Shown piece after piece: positions 22,712 to 33,130 of a stretch of 64,000 bases of DNA. Position numbers and translations under genes: made by a program. Source of the DNA: Biscogniauxia marginata (Eukaryota; Ascomycota; Sordariomycetes; Xylariales; Xylariaceae); the NCBI GenBank assembly GCA_022695795.1, contig MU404072.1:186001-250000 (forward strand), given 5' to 3'. Under the pieces are notes generated by a model, which saw nothing but the letters and a program-made list of their open reading frames with translations, did not search any database and was not told where the DNA came from. Every line of letters begins with the position of its first letter. Positions within the stretch are counted from its first letter, which is position 1.

Positions 22712-25700
22712 ATGAATCGAATAGACTCAGACGAGCCGCCGGCCAAGAAACGGAGGTTTTTTGCCGACTTGGACGATGCTTCAAACGATCCCACCCCGAC
22801 ATGTCTTCAGGCTCGATCGCCTCTTGTAGGGAACTCGGTTGAAGATGCTCCCAACCTCGCGTCGAAGCCTCCGCCCTCTGTCAATAGCGCAATTGGCGCT
22901 TATACACCCGTGAAAACACACTTACCTCCTTCGACATCGGAGAATACCGTGGCCTTCGACGAGAATGCCTTCCAGAACTTTGTTGGCGACAAGGTCGACT
23001 CCGACGTACTTGGCGTCATTGCTAAGCACTGCGGGAATGACCTCGAGAGGGCAGTCAACATGTATCTTGACGGTACCTGGAAGAAATACCGAAACCCATC
23101 TCGAACGGCTGTCGCCGCTTCATTGTTTCGCCCACGAATGTCTCCAGCTGTATCGACAGATCTCTCCAAAGAACCCGAACCCCCGCCACAACCCGCCTTA
23201 TCGCGACCGCTGCCCGAGACTCGTTATATAGGCGCCTTTGGTGTGGAGGGATGGGTTACCCGGAGCGGAATCAATGTTCTGAAATACGGCGATGTTGTTA
23301 AGATTGAACGACAGCAGGCTCAGCCGACCTCCTCCGCCGTCAAATCCAAGTCCAGGTCTGGAGTTTCAGCTGTGGCAGCTCGAATGAGCCCAGTAGCTGC
23401 CCGGCGAGCTGATGTTATTGTGCGATTTACTGATACTAGAGGAAGAGAGATTGGGAGACTGGCCAAGGATGCTGCAAGTTGGATTTCGTCACTCATGGAT
23501 CAGAACGTATGCAAATTTGAGGCCACCTGTGTCTACGCACCAGAGCATTTGAGAACAAACGAAACCGTCTTTCTCCAGTTACGGTGTTTCTTGAAAATGT
23601 CTGTTTTTAAATCGCGTAAGTTCGATCCGTCAGACAATCGCTCAACGGGCCTCTTTGAAGAAAAGGAGACCGCCGAGGAGCGAGAGCTGCGCTTGCGCCA
23701 GGTCGCCCTTGTGAGATTATTCCAGGAAATCAATCTTGTGCCTTCAAAGGGCAATGCAGCTTCGGCTCGGGAGGTGAGGAAGGGTCTCCTTGACGCTGCC
23801 GAAATAGCTGAGAAGAAAGGCAAAGAGACGCATAAGAATAGTAACCGGTAAGTGAGAACGTATTGCTGCTCTCTTGTGCGTTGATGCTGAATATCCTTAG
23901 CGACACACCGGGATCTTCTCCGCCATCTGAGGATGCCGAAGATGGCGAAGAGCTTGAACAGGGTCAGCTTGATGCACTCTACCGGAAAGCTCAGTCCTTC
24001 GACTTCAACACGCCCGAGGCCGAACCTCACGACACTTTTGCCATGACTTTACGACCATACCAAAAGCAGTCACTGCATTGGATGCTTGCAAAGGAGAAGG
24101 ATCAGAAGTATGAAGCACGAGAGACATCGATGCATCCTCTTTGGGAAGAGTACGCGTGGCCACTGAAGGATGTCGATGACGAGGACCTACCTCGGGTTGA
24201 GGGTCAAGACAGCTTCTATGTAAATCCGTATTCTGGTGAAATGTCACTAGAGTTCCCAGTCCAGGAGCAACATTGTCTTGGTGGCATTCTTGCTGATGAA
24301 ATGGGGCTCGGCAAGACAATCCAGATGCTGAGTCTGATACATTCTCATAAGTCCGAAGCGGTCGTTGGAAATACCGCAGCTAAGATCGACTCCGTTAATA
24401 GGCTAGCAAGATTACCATCTAGTTCCCACGGTGTTCTATCTGCTCCCAAAACCACACTTGTTATAGCTCCCATGTCATTGCTTGCGCAGTGGCAAAGCGA
24501 AGCAGAGAACGCATCCAAGGATGGGACTTTGAAGTCTATGGTCTACTATGGTACCGACAAGACTGACAATCTCCGAGCACTCTGTTGCGATGCTAGTCTT
24601 TCTTCCGCCCCTGATGTAGTCATCACGAGTTATGGAGTTGTTCTCTCAGAATTTAACCAAATAGCTTCGAGGAATGGGAATAAGGACTTACACAACGGCC
24701 TTTTCTCCCTTAGCTTCTTCCGCATTATACTTGATGAAGCCCATACAATCAAAAACCGCCAGTCGAAAACTGCCAAGGCCTGCTACGAACTTTCCGCCGA
24801 GCACCGCTGGGTCTTGACGGGTACCCCCATCGTCAACCGTCTCGAGGATCTTTTCAGCCTGGTCAGGTTTCTTAGAGTAGAACCCTGGAATAACTTCTCC
24901 TTCTGGCGGACATTTATCACTGTGCCTTTTGAGGGTAAGGATTTCATGCGTGCTCTGGACGTGGTGCAGACGGTGTTGGAGCCCTTGGTAATGCGAAGAA
25001 CCAAAGATATGAAAACACCTGATGGGGAACTGTAAGTGTATTGGCATGAGCCAAATGTGATAAACGGATCGTTAATGCTGTATAGGCTCGTACCTTTGCC
25101 TCCGAAATCGGTTGAGATCGTCGACGTCGAGCTCTCTAAGGCAGAGCGCGCCGTTTATGACTATATCTTCACCAAAGCACAACGCACCTTTTCGGCAAAC
25201 ATCGAGAAGGGCACTGTGATGAAAGCTTATACTACAATATTCGCACAGATCCTTCGCTTGCGTCAGACATGTTGCCATCCGACTCTTGTTCGCAACCAAG
25301 ACATCGTAGCTGACGAGGAGATTGCCGGTGCCGAAGCTGATGCTGCAGCTGGTCTCGGTGACGACATGGACCTCGAGTCTCTAATCCAGCGATTCGCCGC
25401 CACAACTAGCGACGAAAAGGACGCCAATGTGTTTGGTGCACACGTCCTCGAACAGATCCGCGATGAGGCGGTCAACGAGTGTCCTATATGTGCAGAAGAA
25501 CCAATGATTGACCAAACGGTCACCGGCTGCTGGCACTCGGCCTGTAAAAAGTGCCTCCTAGACTTCATGAATTACAACACGGATCGTCATGAGGTGCCCA
25601 AATGCTTCAACTGCCGCGAGCCCCTCAACTACCGTGACCTATTCGAGGTTATCCGCCACGACGACGATGACGAAACCGGCGCGCCCACCGGCCCGCAGAA

Positions 25701-26368
25701 CTCTTCACTAAACATTAGCCTTCAGCGCCTCGGCGTGAACGAATCCTCCTCGAAGGTGGTCGCGCTGATGACGCACCTCCGGCAGCTGCGGCGCGAGCAC
25801 CCGCGTATGAAATCGGTCGTGTTCAGCCAGTTCACATCGTTCATGTCGCTGATTGAACCGGCGCTGACGCGGGCGCGCATGCGCTTCCTGCGGCTCGATG
25901 GGTCCAGCAGCCAGCGCCAGCGCGCAGCCATACTGACCGAGTTCCGCGACGCCGATCGATTCACCGTCCTGCTCATCAGCCTGCGCGCGGGAGGCGTCGG
26001 CCTCAACCTTACGCAGGCCCGCCGCGTCTTCATGATGGACCCCTGGTGGAGCTTCGCCGTCGAGGCCCAGGCCATCGACCGCGTGCACCGCATGGGCCAG
26101 GACGGAGAAGTCAAGGTCTACCGGTTCATCACAAAGGATAGCGTTGAGGAGAGGATGCTAAGGGTGCAGGAGAGGAAGAAGTTCATGTGAGTTTTTTTTT
26201 CTTCCCTTTTCCCCACTCTCCCGATCTTGGTACTTGAAAGTCTTGGTAGCCAGCATGAGGTTTGGTACTAATTGCTGTGTCATCTTCAGTGCTACATCCT
26301 TGGGTATGATGACAGACGAAGAGAAGAAACTCCAGAGGATAGAGGATATCAAGGAGTTGTTGAGTTAA
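22712..26368 (+). CDS. RAD5: DNA repair helicase/ubiquitin ligase Rad5
   Basis: Four exons: 22712-23847, 23901-25031, 25086-26186 and 26290-26368, with introns of 53, 54 and 103 nt. All phases agree, giving 1148 residues (yeast Rad5 is about 1170). The ATG at 22712 (MNRIDSDEPPAKKRRFF) is preferred over the upstream in-frame ATG at 22592. Domains in order are a UBA-like helix bundle (about 100-123) and HIRAN (starts RYIGAFGVEGW, about 171-290). The SNF2 ATPase follows, with Walker A DEMGLGKT (ending about 518) and the DEAH box (657-660). A C3HC4-type RING (CPICAEE...CFNCREPL, about 888-932) is inserted in the helicase. Last is the C-terminal helicase lobe (LISLRAGGVGLNL, DRVHRMGQ). The final exon restores IATSLGMMTDEEKKLQRIED, the normal Rad5 end. 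It polyubiquitinates PCNA and regresses stalled forks in post-replication repair in the nucleus. Confidence 0.95.
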
Positions 26369-27252
26369 AGAGAAACGTAGGTATGGCAGTCATTATTGCA
26401 TTATTGGTTGGGTGGGTGTGTTTAGTCTGCCGGGAATATCTAGGCTGAGAGGTATTTTCATGGTAGGCTCAGGCACAGCAGATATTTGTGCGGCAAATAT
26501 GACTCGAAGATACCCGTCTAGTTCCAACGAGGGGAGCGGCTGTACGACTAGATGCATAACTCCATGGAGTATATATATAGTATGGATCAACGTCCTGGAT
26601 ATCCTTGTTAGGAGCAAGGCGTAAAAAGGCTGCTACGGGAGAAAGATAGCTAGGCAACCTGTGCGTGCTTGCTTGACAGTATATAGACTCCAACCAGCCA
26701 TATTTTGCCAATGCTTTTGAGGTTCACTTCTAGTTATCTTCGTGAATGAATAGGCCAACATTATGAATGAAGCATTCTAAGCCCAAATTCATTCTTATCC
26801 CGAACTTAGGTACTCTAACCATGTTGTTACGACTCGTTGTGTCTACCATGTAAGGAAGTTTGTAAACGGTGCTAACTTCTAACATAATGAGTCGATTACA
26901 CATAAATCTCTAATAGTAATGACGACTTTGATATTTACAAGAGGAATAGGTTATACGGGCCTTAGATTTTAGGATCGGTGATTTAATAGATTATGACTAA
27001 TTCTCTATTCAATAATATAGTTTTCTGAAACATGGTGCTTTGGGGGTATCTTAAGTATGAGGTTTATATAAATAATACACTTCTCTTATAGTATTTAAAG
27101 AACTTGAAGGCATTCCTCGACGGACAATACACCTTCTTGTATGGATATTTTATATGCACGTAAATAGACACCGACCTACCACCCCGAAACCGAACGCTAA
27201 CAATTCTAACCTACTCTCTTACGAATAAATCAAGTAGTTTACTGAGGACACC
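26369..27252. other. Intergenic, no gene seen
   Basis: 3' flank of RAD5 and leader of the next gene. Frames at 26393-26711 overlap on both strands and carry no domain. Confidence 0.55.
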
Positions 27253-28032
27253 ATGTCTTCTAGACCACAGTGGGGGACTATCATCCCCCCGAACCCAGCT
27301 TCCGGAAGGCCCTCAACGGCAAGCAGAACATCCAACCCAAGGTCAGCGCATTGGGGAACGTATTTATCTCTTGCTCCATCTGAAGCTGAAGTAGCTGCTG
27401 CTTCAACTGCAAGTCGAAGAGGCACTCACGCTCCAGTTTCGGCACCAGAATCGGCCCTTACACCTATTGTAACCTCTGCTAAGAGTCGATCCGCAAGGCG
27501 AAGATCACCAAGGCTTCGCCATAGTCGCCCTGAAAGACCTAACAGTACTTTCACAGTCTCTTCCGGCTCTGTGCAGTTGCCCCAACATAGTTCCCAGAGT
27601 CTAGATAGCTCGGGAAGCTCGGATAGCGGGCAGTCTACCGTGACATTTGTGCCAGGGGATTCCGGGGCGAGTCATTCTCACAACAGTCCCCACGCTAGTC
27701 GCTCCGCGCATTCACGGTCTTCATACAGTTGCGATACTTCAAGCCAGGGACGAACCCACCATCATGGACACCACTCTAGCCGACAGCGTGGGCATCACCG
27801 TCGCCAGCCTTCTCATACGCATCACCGTCGTCGTAGTCGAGATCATGGCCACCACCACATCCCCGAGGCAGTCATCCGCAGCTGGGGCCAAGGACCGGGA
27901 GGCGCCCAATATAGACAGCAATATGATTCAGGGGCAGGCGCTGGGGTTGGAAACGTGCAACCTCATTGTCCGTGCTATCTATGCGGCAACTACCCATGGC
28001 TGCGTGAAGGGGTTCCGCTTCTAAGGGACTAG
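27253..28032 (+). CDS. Hypothetical Ser/His/Arg-rich protein
   Basis: An intronless frame of 259 residues with a good start context (CACCATGTC). No known domain. Residues about 1-130 are a disordered Ser/Pro/Thr-rich stretch with basic clusters (RSARRRSPRLRHSRPERP). Residues about 165-205 are a His/Arg-rich stretch (HHHGHHSSRQRGHHRRQ). The C-terminus is less biased and has three cysteines in PHCPCYLCGNYPW, a possible metal-binding end. A second frame of 125 codons overlaps at 27647-28024, a by-product of the biased composition. Function unknown. The His runs could bind metal or nucleic acid, but this is speculation. A T-homopolymer of about 17 nt follows at 28083. Confidence 0.6.
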   Translation: MSSRPQWGTIIPPNPASGRPSTASRTSNPRSAHWGTYLSLAPSEAEVAAASTASRRGTHAPVSAPESALTPIVTSAKSRSARRRSPRLRHSRPERPNSTFTVSSGSVQLPQHSSQSLDSSGSSDSGQSTVTFVPGDSGASHSHNSPHASRSAHSRSSYSCDTSSQGRTHHHGHHSSRQRGHHRRQPSHTHHRRRSRDHGHHHIPEAVIRSWGQGPGGAQYRQQYDSGAGAGVGNVQPHCPCYLCGNYPWLREGVPLLRD

Positions 28033-28427
28033 TAACATGGGATTCTGCTTACCTATTTATAGCACTTCGAGCCAGCGCCCTCTTTTTTTTTTTTTTTTTG
28101 GTTGGGGAGGGGGGAGAAACAAATCTGGTAATGATATTATCGGGTTTATTAACAGTCACGACGTCTTAAAATATACCCTAGATCTATAATAACCTGGTAA
28201 CAAGATAAGAGACAGATCAAGGGCTAACTAGACCGAGCAGGAACCGTTATTTCATATTTAGACAGTAATTATAACCACGAGAATTAACGTAAATGAGAAG
28301 ATACGAAAATTTCCACCAGCTAGCTAATCACAGGTTCACAGTAGACATCAAATAACTCATATTTTGCCCAGGTGTGGCAAAATGATGAAACATTATAATG
28401 TAGGGCTCACCAGCATGCCGTGAAATA
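28033..28427. other. Intergenic
   Basis: Space between two convergent genes. It carries the T17 run at about 28083-28099 and nothing else recognisable. Confidence 0.5.
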
Positions 28428-29921
28428 TCATTCGCCGACACATTCTTGCTTCCGTTTCTGATGATCGCGAAATAACGTGCGGAATGTGCTTCTGATAGCT
28501 TCTAGGTCAGGTATAGCAGCGTCAATTAAGCTCACTATATCGCTATCGGGCTGGAAATGTCGCCTATATTCGAACATATGCAGAATATCGACGCGCCTAT
28601 TCTGGATCGCGTAGTCAATCGCTAGGAACCCCAATCCGTCCTTGGCGTGAATATCCAAGCTCTCCTCTTGGAGCAAAGTATTGATTATCTCCAACTGGCA
28701 CCACCCGCGATGCGAGTAGCCCGCCTCGCATGCGATGTGGAGAGCGGTTCTTCCGAAGATATCCTGTATGTTGATGTTAATCTTTTCATGTAGTACGATT
28801 TTGACATCGGCCGGGTCGAAATTCTCAACCGCAACGTGTAGTAGCGTTCGGCCAAGACTATCTTGACCAATGATATATCGGGGATCAAATTTGCCAAAGA
28901 CTTTTACTAGGAGCTTCACATCATTCGTGTTTGTCAATAGCTCAGAGAAGTGGGCATCGTGGAGGAATGGTTCCATGATACTCTCCGGAATATCAGAAAA
29001 TACATCCGGTTTTTGCCCGCAAAGTCTCCGATTATTTTCCCAGAATTTCTTGAGCATACTGTCGTACTTTTCGACCATGCTCATCAAAATCTCCTCATTA
29101 TGATGAAGTGACTCTGATTTCACAAGTGTTAGCTGCGCGTCTAACGCAGTGAGAGTTTCTCCTGAACCGTCCAATTCGTCCACAGAGAAAGGAACTCTAG
29201 AATTTTGACACTCATACCAAGGAGGAAAGAAGTCCCAAGAGTGGGTTGGCCCCATGCTCCTTGCAACGATTCGAAGGAAAATAGGCTCGATCTCCCTAGT
29301 ACGATCCTGGTTCGGAGATAAACGTTCGATATATGTGTCATCAATGTTTGCCACAGTTTCATAAAAATCGTCCACGAAATCACTGCTGGGCCAGGAGGCA
29401 AGACTTTCGCTCATAACTCGATTCATAGCCCAGATGCGCACATGTCGATCCTGGTCCATGTTGATCCTCCCCATAACATGCAAAATCCTTTGGAGCATCA
29501 TTTTCCAATTCAAAGCATGTAGGCTTGACAACGTTAGTTTTAGCGAATAGTCCACAGTTTGCGTTTATGACAGCTACCTACCAGTCGTTGGTACTGGTAT
29601 CTTCAGTCCGTGCCGAGGGAGAACGAAGTGGCACAGGTAGAGTAGCCAGTGGGTCTCGAGTATTGTTTCTGGTAGATGTCTTCTGACTCTCGGAACAAGC
29701 AAAACCTTTCTGTTGGCAACGTCGGCACTTCTGTCCAGGCCATTGTCGATCATTCGGTACACACTAGAACTATTAGCGTATTGTTTTATAAAACGCAACG
29801 GGGTAAATATTGGCTACACCTTCTGTTTGTCCCTTCTGCAGTCGACGCATTTGAGATATGAATACTGTGATCGCCGTTTGTGCAGCCGAGTTTGTCTATT
29901 TCCCACAGGAGTGGCTTCCAT
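28428..29921 (-). CDS. Zn(II)2Cys6 cluster protein with C-terminal ankyrin repeats
   Basis: Three exons on the minus strand: 29921-29820, 29763-29582 and 29523-28428, with introns of 56 and 58 nt (GTGTAG...CTAG and GTAGGT...AAG, the second with a CTAAC branch site). This gives 459 residues. Splicing is needed to see the zinc cluster: exon 1 ends CVDCRRDKQK and exon 2 starts CVPNDRQWPGQKCRRC, followed by QQKGFAC. The spacing C-x2-C-x6-C-x11-C-x2-C-x6-C is that of a fungal binuclear zinc cluster (residues 25 to about 57), preceded by a basic stretch. Exon 3 has a mixed helical middle and two to three ankyrin repeats near the C-terminus (DSLGRTLLHVAVENFDPAD, DIFGRTALHIACEAGYS, DGLGFLAIDYAIQNRRVDIL). 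This suggests a DNA-binding nuclear regulator with a protein-interaction tail. There is no fungal-specific transcription factor domain. Targets are unknown. The short exons explain why the N-terminus is easy to miss. Confidence 0.8.
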
Positions 29922-31016
29922 CTTTAGATATCGACTTTTGTCGATTCAACCTAGTTGGCAGTGTCCAATATATGGCTTATTCTGTGACCTCCCTAGGTAT
30001 GAAAGCGCTACAGGCGGGGGTTTCGTGGGGGGTCTACAGCCAATAGCATAGAGGTTTTCGTAAGAATGCTCACGGCAGAAGGATGTATGAAAATGTTAGT
30101 GAGGTAAGATAGACCTTCATATGGGATTTGGCGCACGAGATTAGTGATATGTAAAGGAAAATGAGGAAATAAAGGGGTGGGCGTCAAGATAGGTATTAAA
30201 CCATATGTTAGGCTGGACAGAAAAAAGGAGAGAGGGAGTGCTAGGGAGATTGTGGGAGCTCTCATATATATAGACAATGGGTGTATCGAACAGCACTCCC
30301 AGTCAGCCCTATTTCGACGGGAAGTAGGTAGATGCCTCAGTTGAATTGACTCATGATATCAGGCATATCATGACACCGCACAAAAGCCAATTCGAACAGA
30401 CTTTGGGCTGGCTGCTGGTTTTGTATTGCGACAATTGCGATAAGGGAGGAGGGGGGAAGGGGATATGAGCTAGGGAAGCAGATTTTGAGGCACAGCCATC
30501 TCAGCCGTTTTCTCACCCGCATACAAGTATGCATGAAGCCCCTAGGGGTAATCGGGTATGGCAATTGCGATAATTGCGCGATTGGCTGAGATGACTGGCT
30601 TGGCAGATCTTAGGACTGGGCCAAGGCTAAGGTATGATTGCGATAATTGCGACAACCAATTACGACCTACATGACATGTTTCGACAATCATCTCTGAAGC
30701 GGGCTGTAATTACTCGAGTATCTCACAGCCCAATGTGTCTGGGGCGAAGACAGCCTTTTTACTGCTACTTATTTCATGAGAAAGAAGAGTCCGTCCACAG
30801 GATTGCGACGCATTGCGAGGAATTTCTCCATACAAAGGTAAAGTAGTGAGGTAGGTAATGTCATGACCATCCGACAATTCGCATTTCGATGCATTGCGAC
30901 GACAAATGGTTACAAGATTTCCCTAGGTTCACTCCATGAAACGTCCCATATATAACATAGTATTCAGGCCGAGTCCATTTTGTTACTATGTGTCCCGTTC
31001 TATTATCCCTAATTAG
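29922..31016. promoter_or_regulatory. Intergenic region with clustered ATTGCGA dimers
   Basis: Between the divergent Zn(II)2Cys6-ankyrin gene and the next plus-strand genes. Five paired motifs are visible: ATTGCGACAATTGCGA (30425), ATTGCGATAATTGCG (30564), ATTGCGATAATTGCGA (30637), ATTGCGACGCATTGCGA (30802) and ATTTCGATGCATTGCGA (30883). The unit is a direct repeat of ATTGCGA spaced 9-10 bp, about one helical turn. This looks like a repeated binding site, but no factor can be named. Confidence 0.5.
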
Positions 31017-31516
31017 ATGTTTCCTCTCTTGTGTGACTTTACGAATATGTCGTCACTTTCAACTGAGGCACTCATCACGCTACTAGGGCTCTTATTCTGC
31101 CTACCACAGCTCATCTTCTCAGCTCTAACATGGTATGAGGGAAGATGTGCTCGCCTAAATGCAGAACAATGTGAATATGAGTCGTGGCCCTTTTCATAGA
31201 ATTCGACAATGCTAATAGTAACCAAGGTCTAGAACACGAGAGATTCATGCACGCCTCTCAACATCAGCTCGCGACAAGTCAGACTTCAGCTGAAGACCAT
31301 AAGGTCAACATAAACTTTCCGCCAGTGGTTTCAGCGTCTCCCAGCGATATCACATCGTACAACACTGCGTCGTCGATGCAATCGCTAGCTTCGACATATC
31401 AAGATAGCGTTAGAGATACTAGACAGCCCTTGGCGAGAACAAACACAGCCGCCTATCATAAACGTTCGGTACCAAGCCGGGAGTTGACTGCGCGGTCAGT
31501 TTCCTGCCCGACTTGA
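31017..31516 (+). CDS. Possible small single-pass membrane protein
   Basis: Two adjacent frames look like one gene. The first (31017; alternative ATG 31047, MSSLSTEALITLLGLLFCLP) has an N-terminal hydrophobic segment of about 20 residues and ends at 31199. The second (to 31516) is a Ser/Thr/Gln-rich hydrophilic tail (QSLASTYQDSVRDTRQP). An intron with donor GTATGA at about 31132 and acceptor AATAG at about 31219 would join them in frame. I cannot confirm this junction, and another acceptor is possible. No family is recognised. The composition (membrane segment plus disordered tail) is common among fungal orphan proteins. Confidence 0.35.
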
Positions 31517-32023
31517 CAAGCGATATAATTAAGCTCTAGATGTCGAAATAAAATGGAGTTTTATTCAAATCACCGCTGAGTTAGGAAATGATATTCTACG
31601 GTTCGGGATGCGTTGAAGCATCTTACATTACGAGAAGGTTTGAAAGACCTGAAATACATAACATGATGACTAGACTTGGGCTTTCATATGAAGTAATAGG
31701 GGGGGGGGATGTAGCCATATTTGACCATTCATGTGCGACTCAATGTTGAAAGATTATACGAAATGAATAGTTCTGTGGGTCTGTAACTCTGAGAAGTTTT
31801 CTACGTCAGCCAAAGGAAACCCCCGTATGAATCACATATTCAGTATTCGTGGCCATTAACTTGATAGATATTGACTCTGTGAATGTTCATGTCCCCATGG
31901 CCCACATTAGATTTATATATAAAAGTCCGCTGTAGATAGCACGCCGAGGAATATTTCTTTCGAATCCTCCAGCTTCTTGTGCTAATTACCGATACTATAT
32001 ACTTGAGGAAAGTCTGAAGCACG
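31517..32023. other. Intergenic
   Basis: Leader of the next gene. Only a G9 run near 31700 stands out. Confidence 0.5.
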
Positions 32024-33130
32024 ATGGAGTTTCCCACCGGAACGTTTAACGATATGTCCGAATTCCTGTCTGCACCTCCACAACCCCCATTCCCTCCACC
32101 AGAATCTCGCCGGCAGCGGCGCAATCGTCACCACGGCGGCCGCCACCATCGCAAGCCTAAAAAGGACAAGAAGATGCAGCATATGCAACATCAAGACATC
32201 ATTAGCAGACTTGACAAGATTTGCAACATTTTGGACATTCTAGTTAAAGAGGTTATCGAGGAGAAGACAGAAGACAACCTGTCTACCAATTCCCCGTTTG
32301 CCCGTCCCTCAGCTCCCATTCCCTACAATACGAATCGGAATAGTCCTGTGTTCCAGAACAAGAAGGATGGGGTCGTATATGACTATGTTATTGAGCCAGT
32401 AGCTACGGCTTCATCGTTGGAACCTCGCCATCCCTTTGACCTCCCCTCTCCCGCCATAGGCAGCATCACGCAGGACAAGCAGGAAGAACCTATCATGTCC
32501 GGCGCGCTACCACTAACAAATGATATCATAGAAGATCTCGTCACAAATTTCTACTGGTTGCAGCAGGATTTGGGGGAGGCGGTTCGCGGCCTCTGTGAGC
32601 TCCGCGATTCAGTGAATAGCGTACCTGTCGAGGCCGTCCGCGATGCCGTGCACCAGCTGGCTGACAAACTCGGGGGGGATTTAAATCATGGCCTCGCTCA
32701 CTTGGAGCTCATCAGCAACAGGCAGAAACAAGCGGGTCTGTACGACTATCTATGTTCACGCTCAGCGTTCATGCTCACGTCGCCGGTTTGGCAACGAATC
32801 ACGCGGGCGCAGGCGGAGGAGGCTCTTCAGCGGTCAGCGGCAGATCAGCCCACTTTCGGGTCTTCAGAGGATAGATTGCCGGACGCTATTCCGACCTCTA
32901 TGCCCCCGTCCCAACATAGCATGGTGGTCCCCACGTATTCTAACGTGACACCGTCGACGGAAATTTTGAAGGTGCCTAGAACTGAAGGACCGGCTGCCGG
33001 TTGCCCGGGGGTAAGCGACACTAATGTCGATTTCGACGATCGGAGCCGCGTGAGCGCGGATACAGACTGGGATGTGATTGGCGATTTGCGGTCGAGCCGG
33101 GACAGTAAAAGATCAAGACTTTCGCTATAG
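32024..33130 (+). CDS. Hypothetical protein, basic N-terminal tract
   Basis: An intronless frame of 368 residues with good codon quality throughout. The N-terminus is proline-rich (SAPPQPPFPPPESRRQRR) and runs into a strongly basic His/Arg/Lys stretch (about 29-50), which could act as a nuclear signal. Next come a predicted helix (IISRLDKICNILDILVKEVI, about 60-80) and a second helical segment (about 165-235: DIIEDLVTNFYWLQQDLGEA, then AVHQLADKL), probably coiled-coil or bundle forming. The C-terminal about 120 residues are Ser/Asp-rich and disordered, ending in RSSRDSKRSRLSL. No known domain is recognised. The basic tract resembles that of the protein at 27253-28032 only in composition. Confidence 0.6.
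   Translation: MEFPTGTFNDMSEFLSAPPQPPFPPPESRRQRRNRHHGGRHHRKPKKDKKMQHMQHQDIISRLDKICNILDILVKEVIEEKTEDNLSTNSPFARPSAPIPYNTNRNSPVFQNKKDGVVYDYVIEPVATASSLEPRHPFDLPSPAIGSITQDKQEEPIMSGALPLTNDIIEDLVTNFYWLQQDLGEAVRGLCELRDSVNSVPVEAVRDAVHQLADKLGGDLNHGLAHLELISNRQKQAGLYDYLCSRSAFMLTSPVWQRITRAQAEEALQRSAADQPTFGSSEDRLPDAIPTSMPPSQHSMVVPTYSNVTPSTEILKVPRTEGPAAGCPGVSDTNVDFDDRSRVSADTDWDVIGDLRSSRDSKRSRLSL

Noticed and set aside
29574..29798. Minus frame of 74 codons reading through the zinc-cluster gene's second exon
   Set aside because: Wrong phase; the correct phase gives the Zn(II)2Cys6 cysteines.
29820..29921. Frameshifted or broken zinc finger
   Set aside because: At first the cysteine motif seemed cut by a stop, but a GTGTAG...CTAG intron restores the complete motif, so the gene is called intact.
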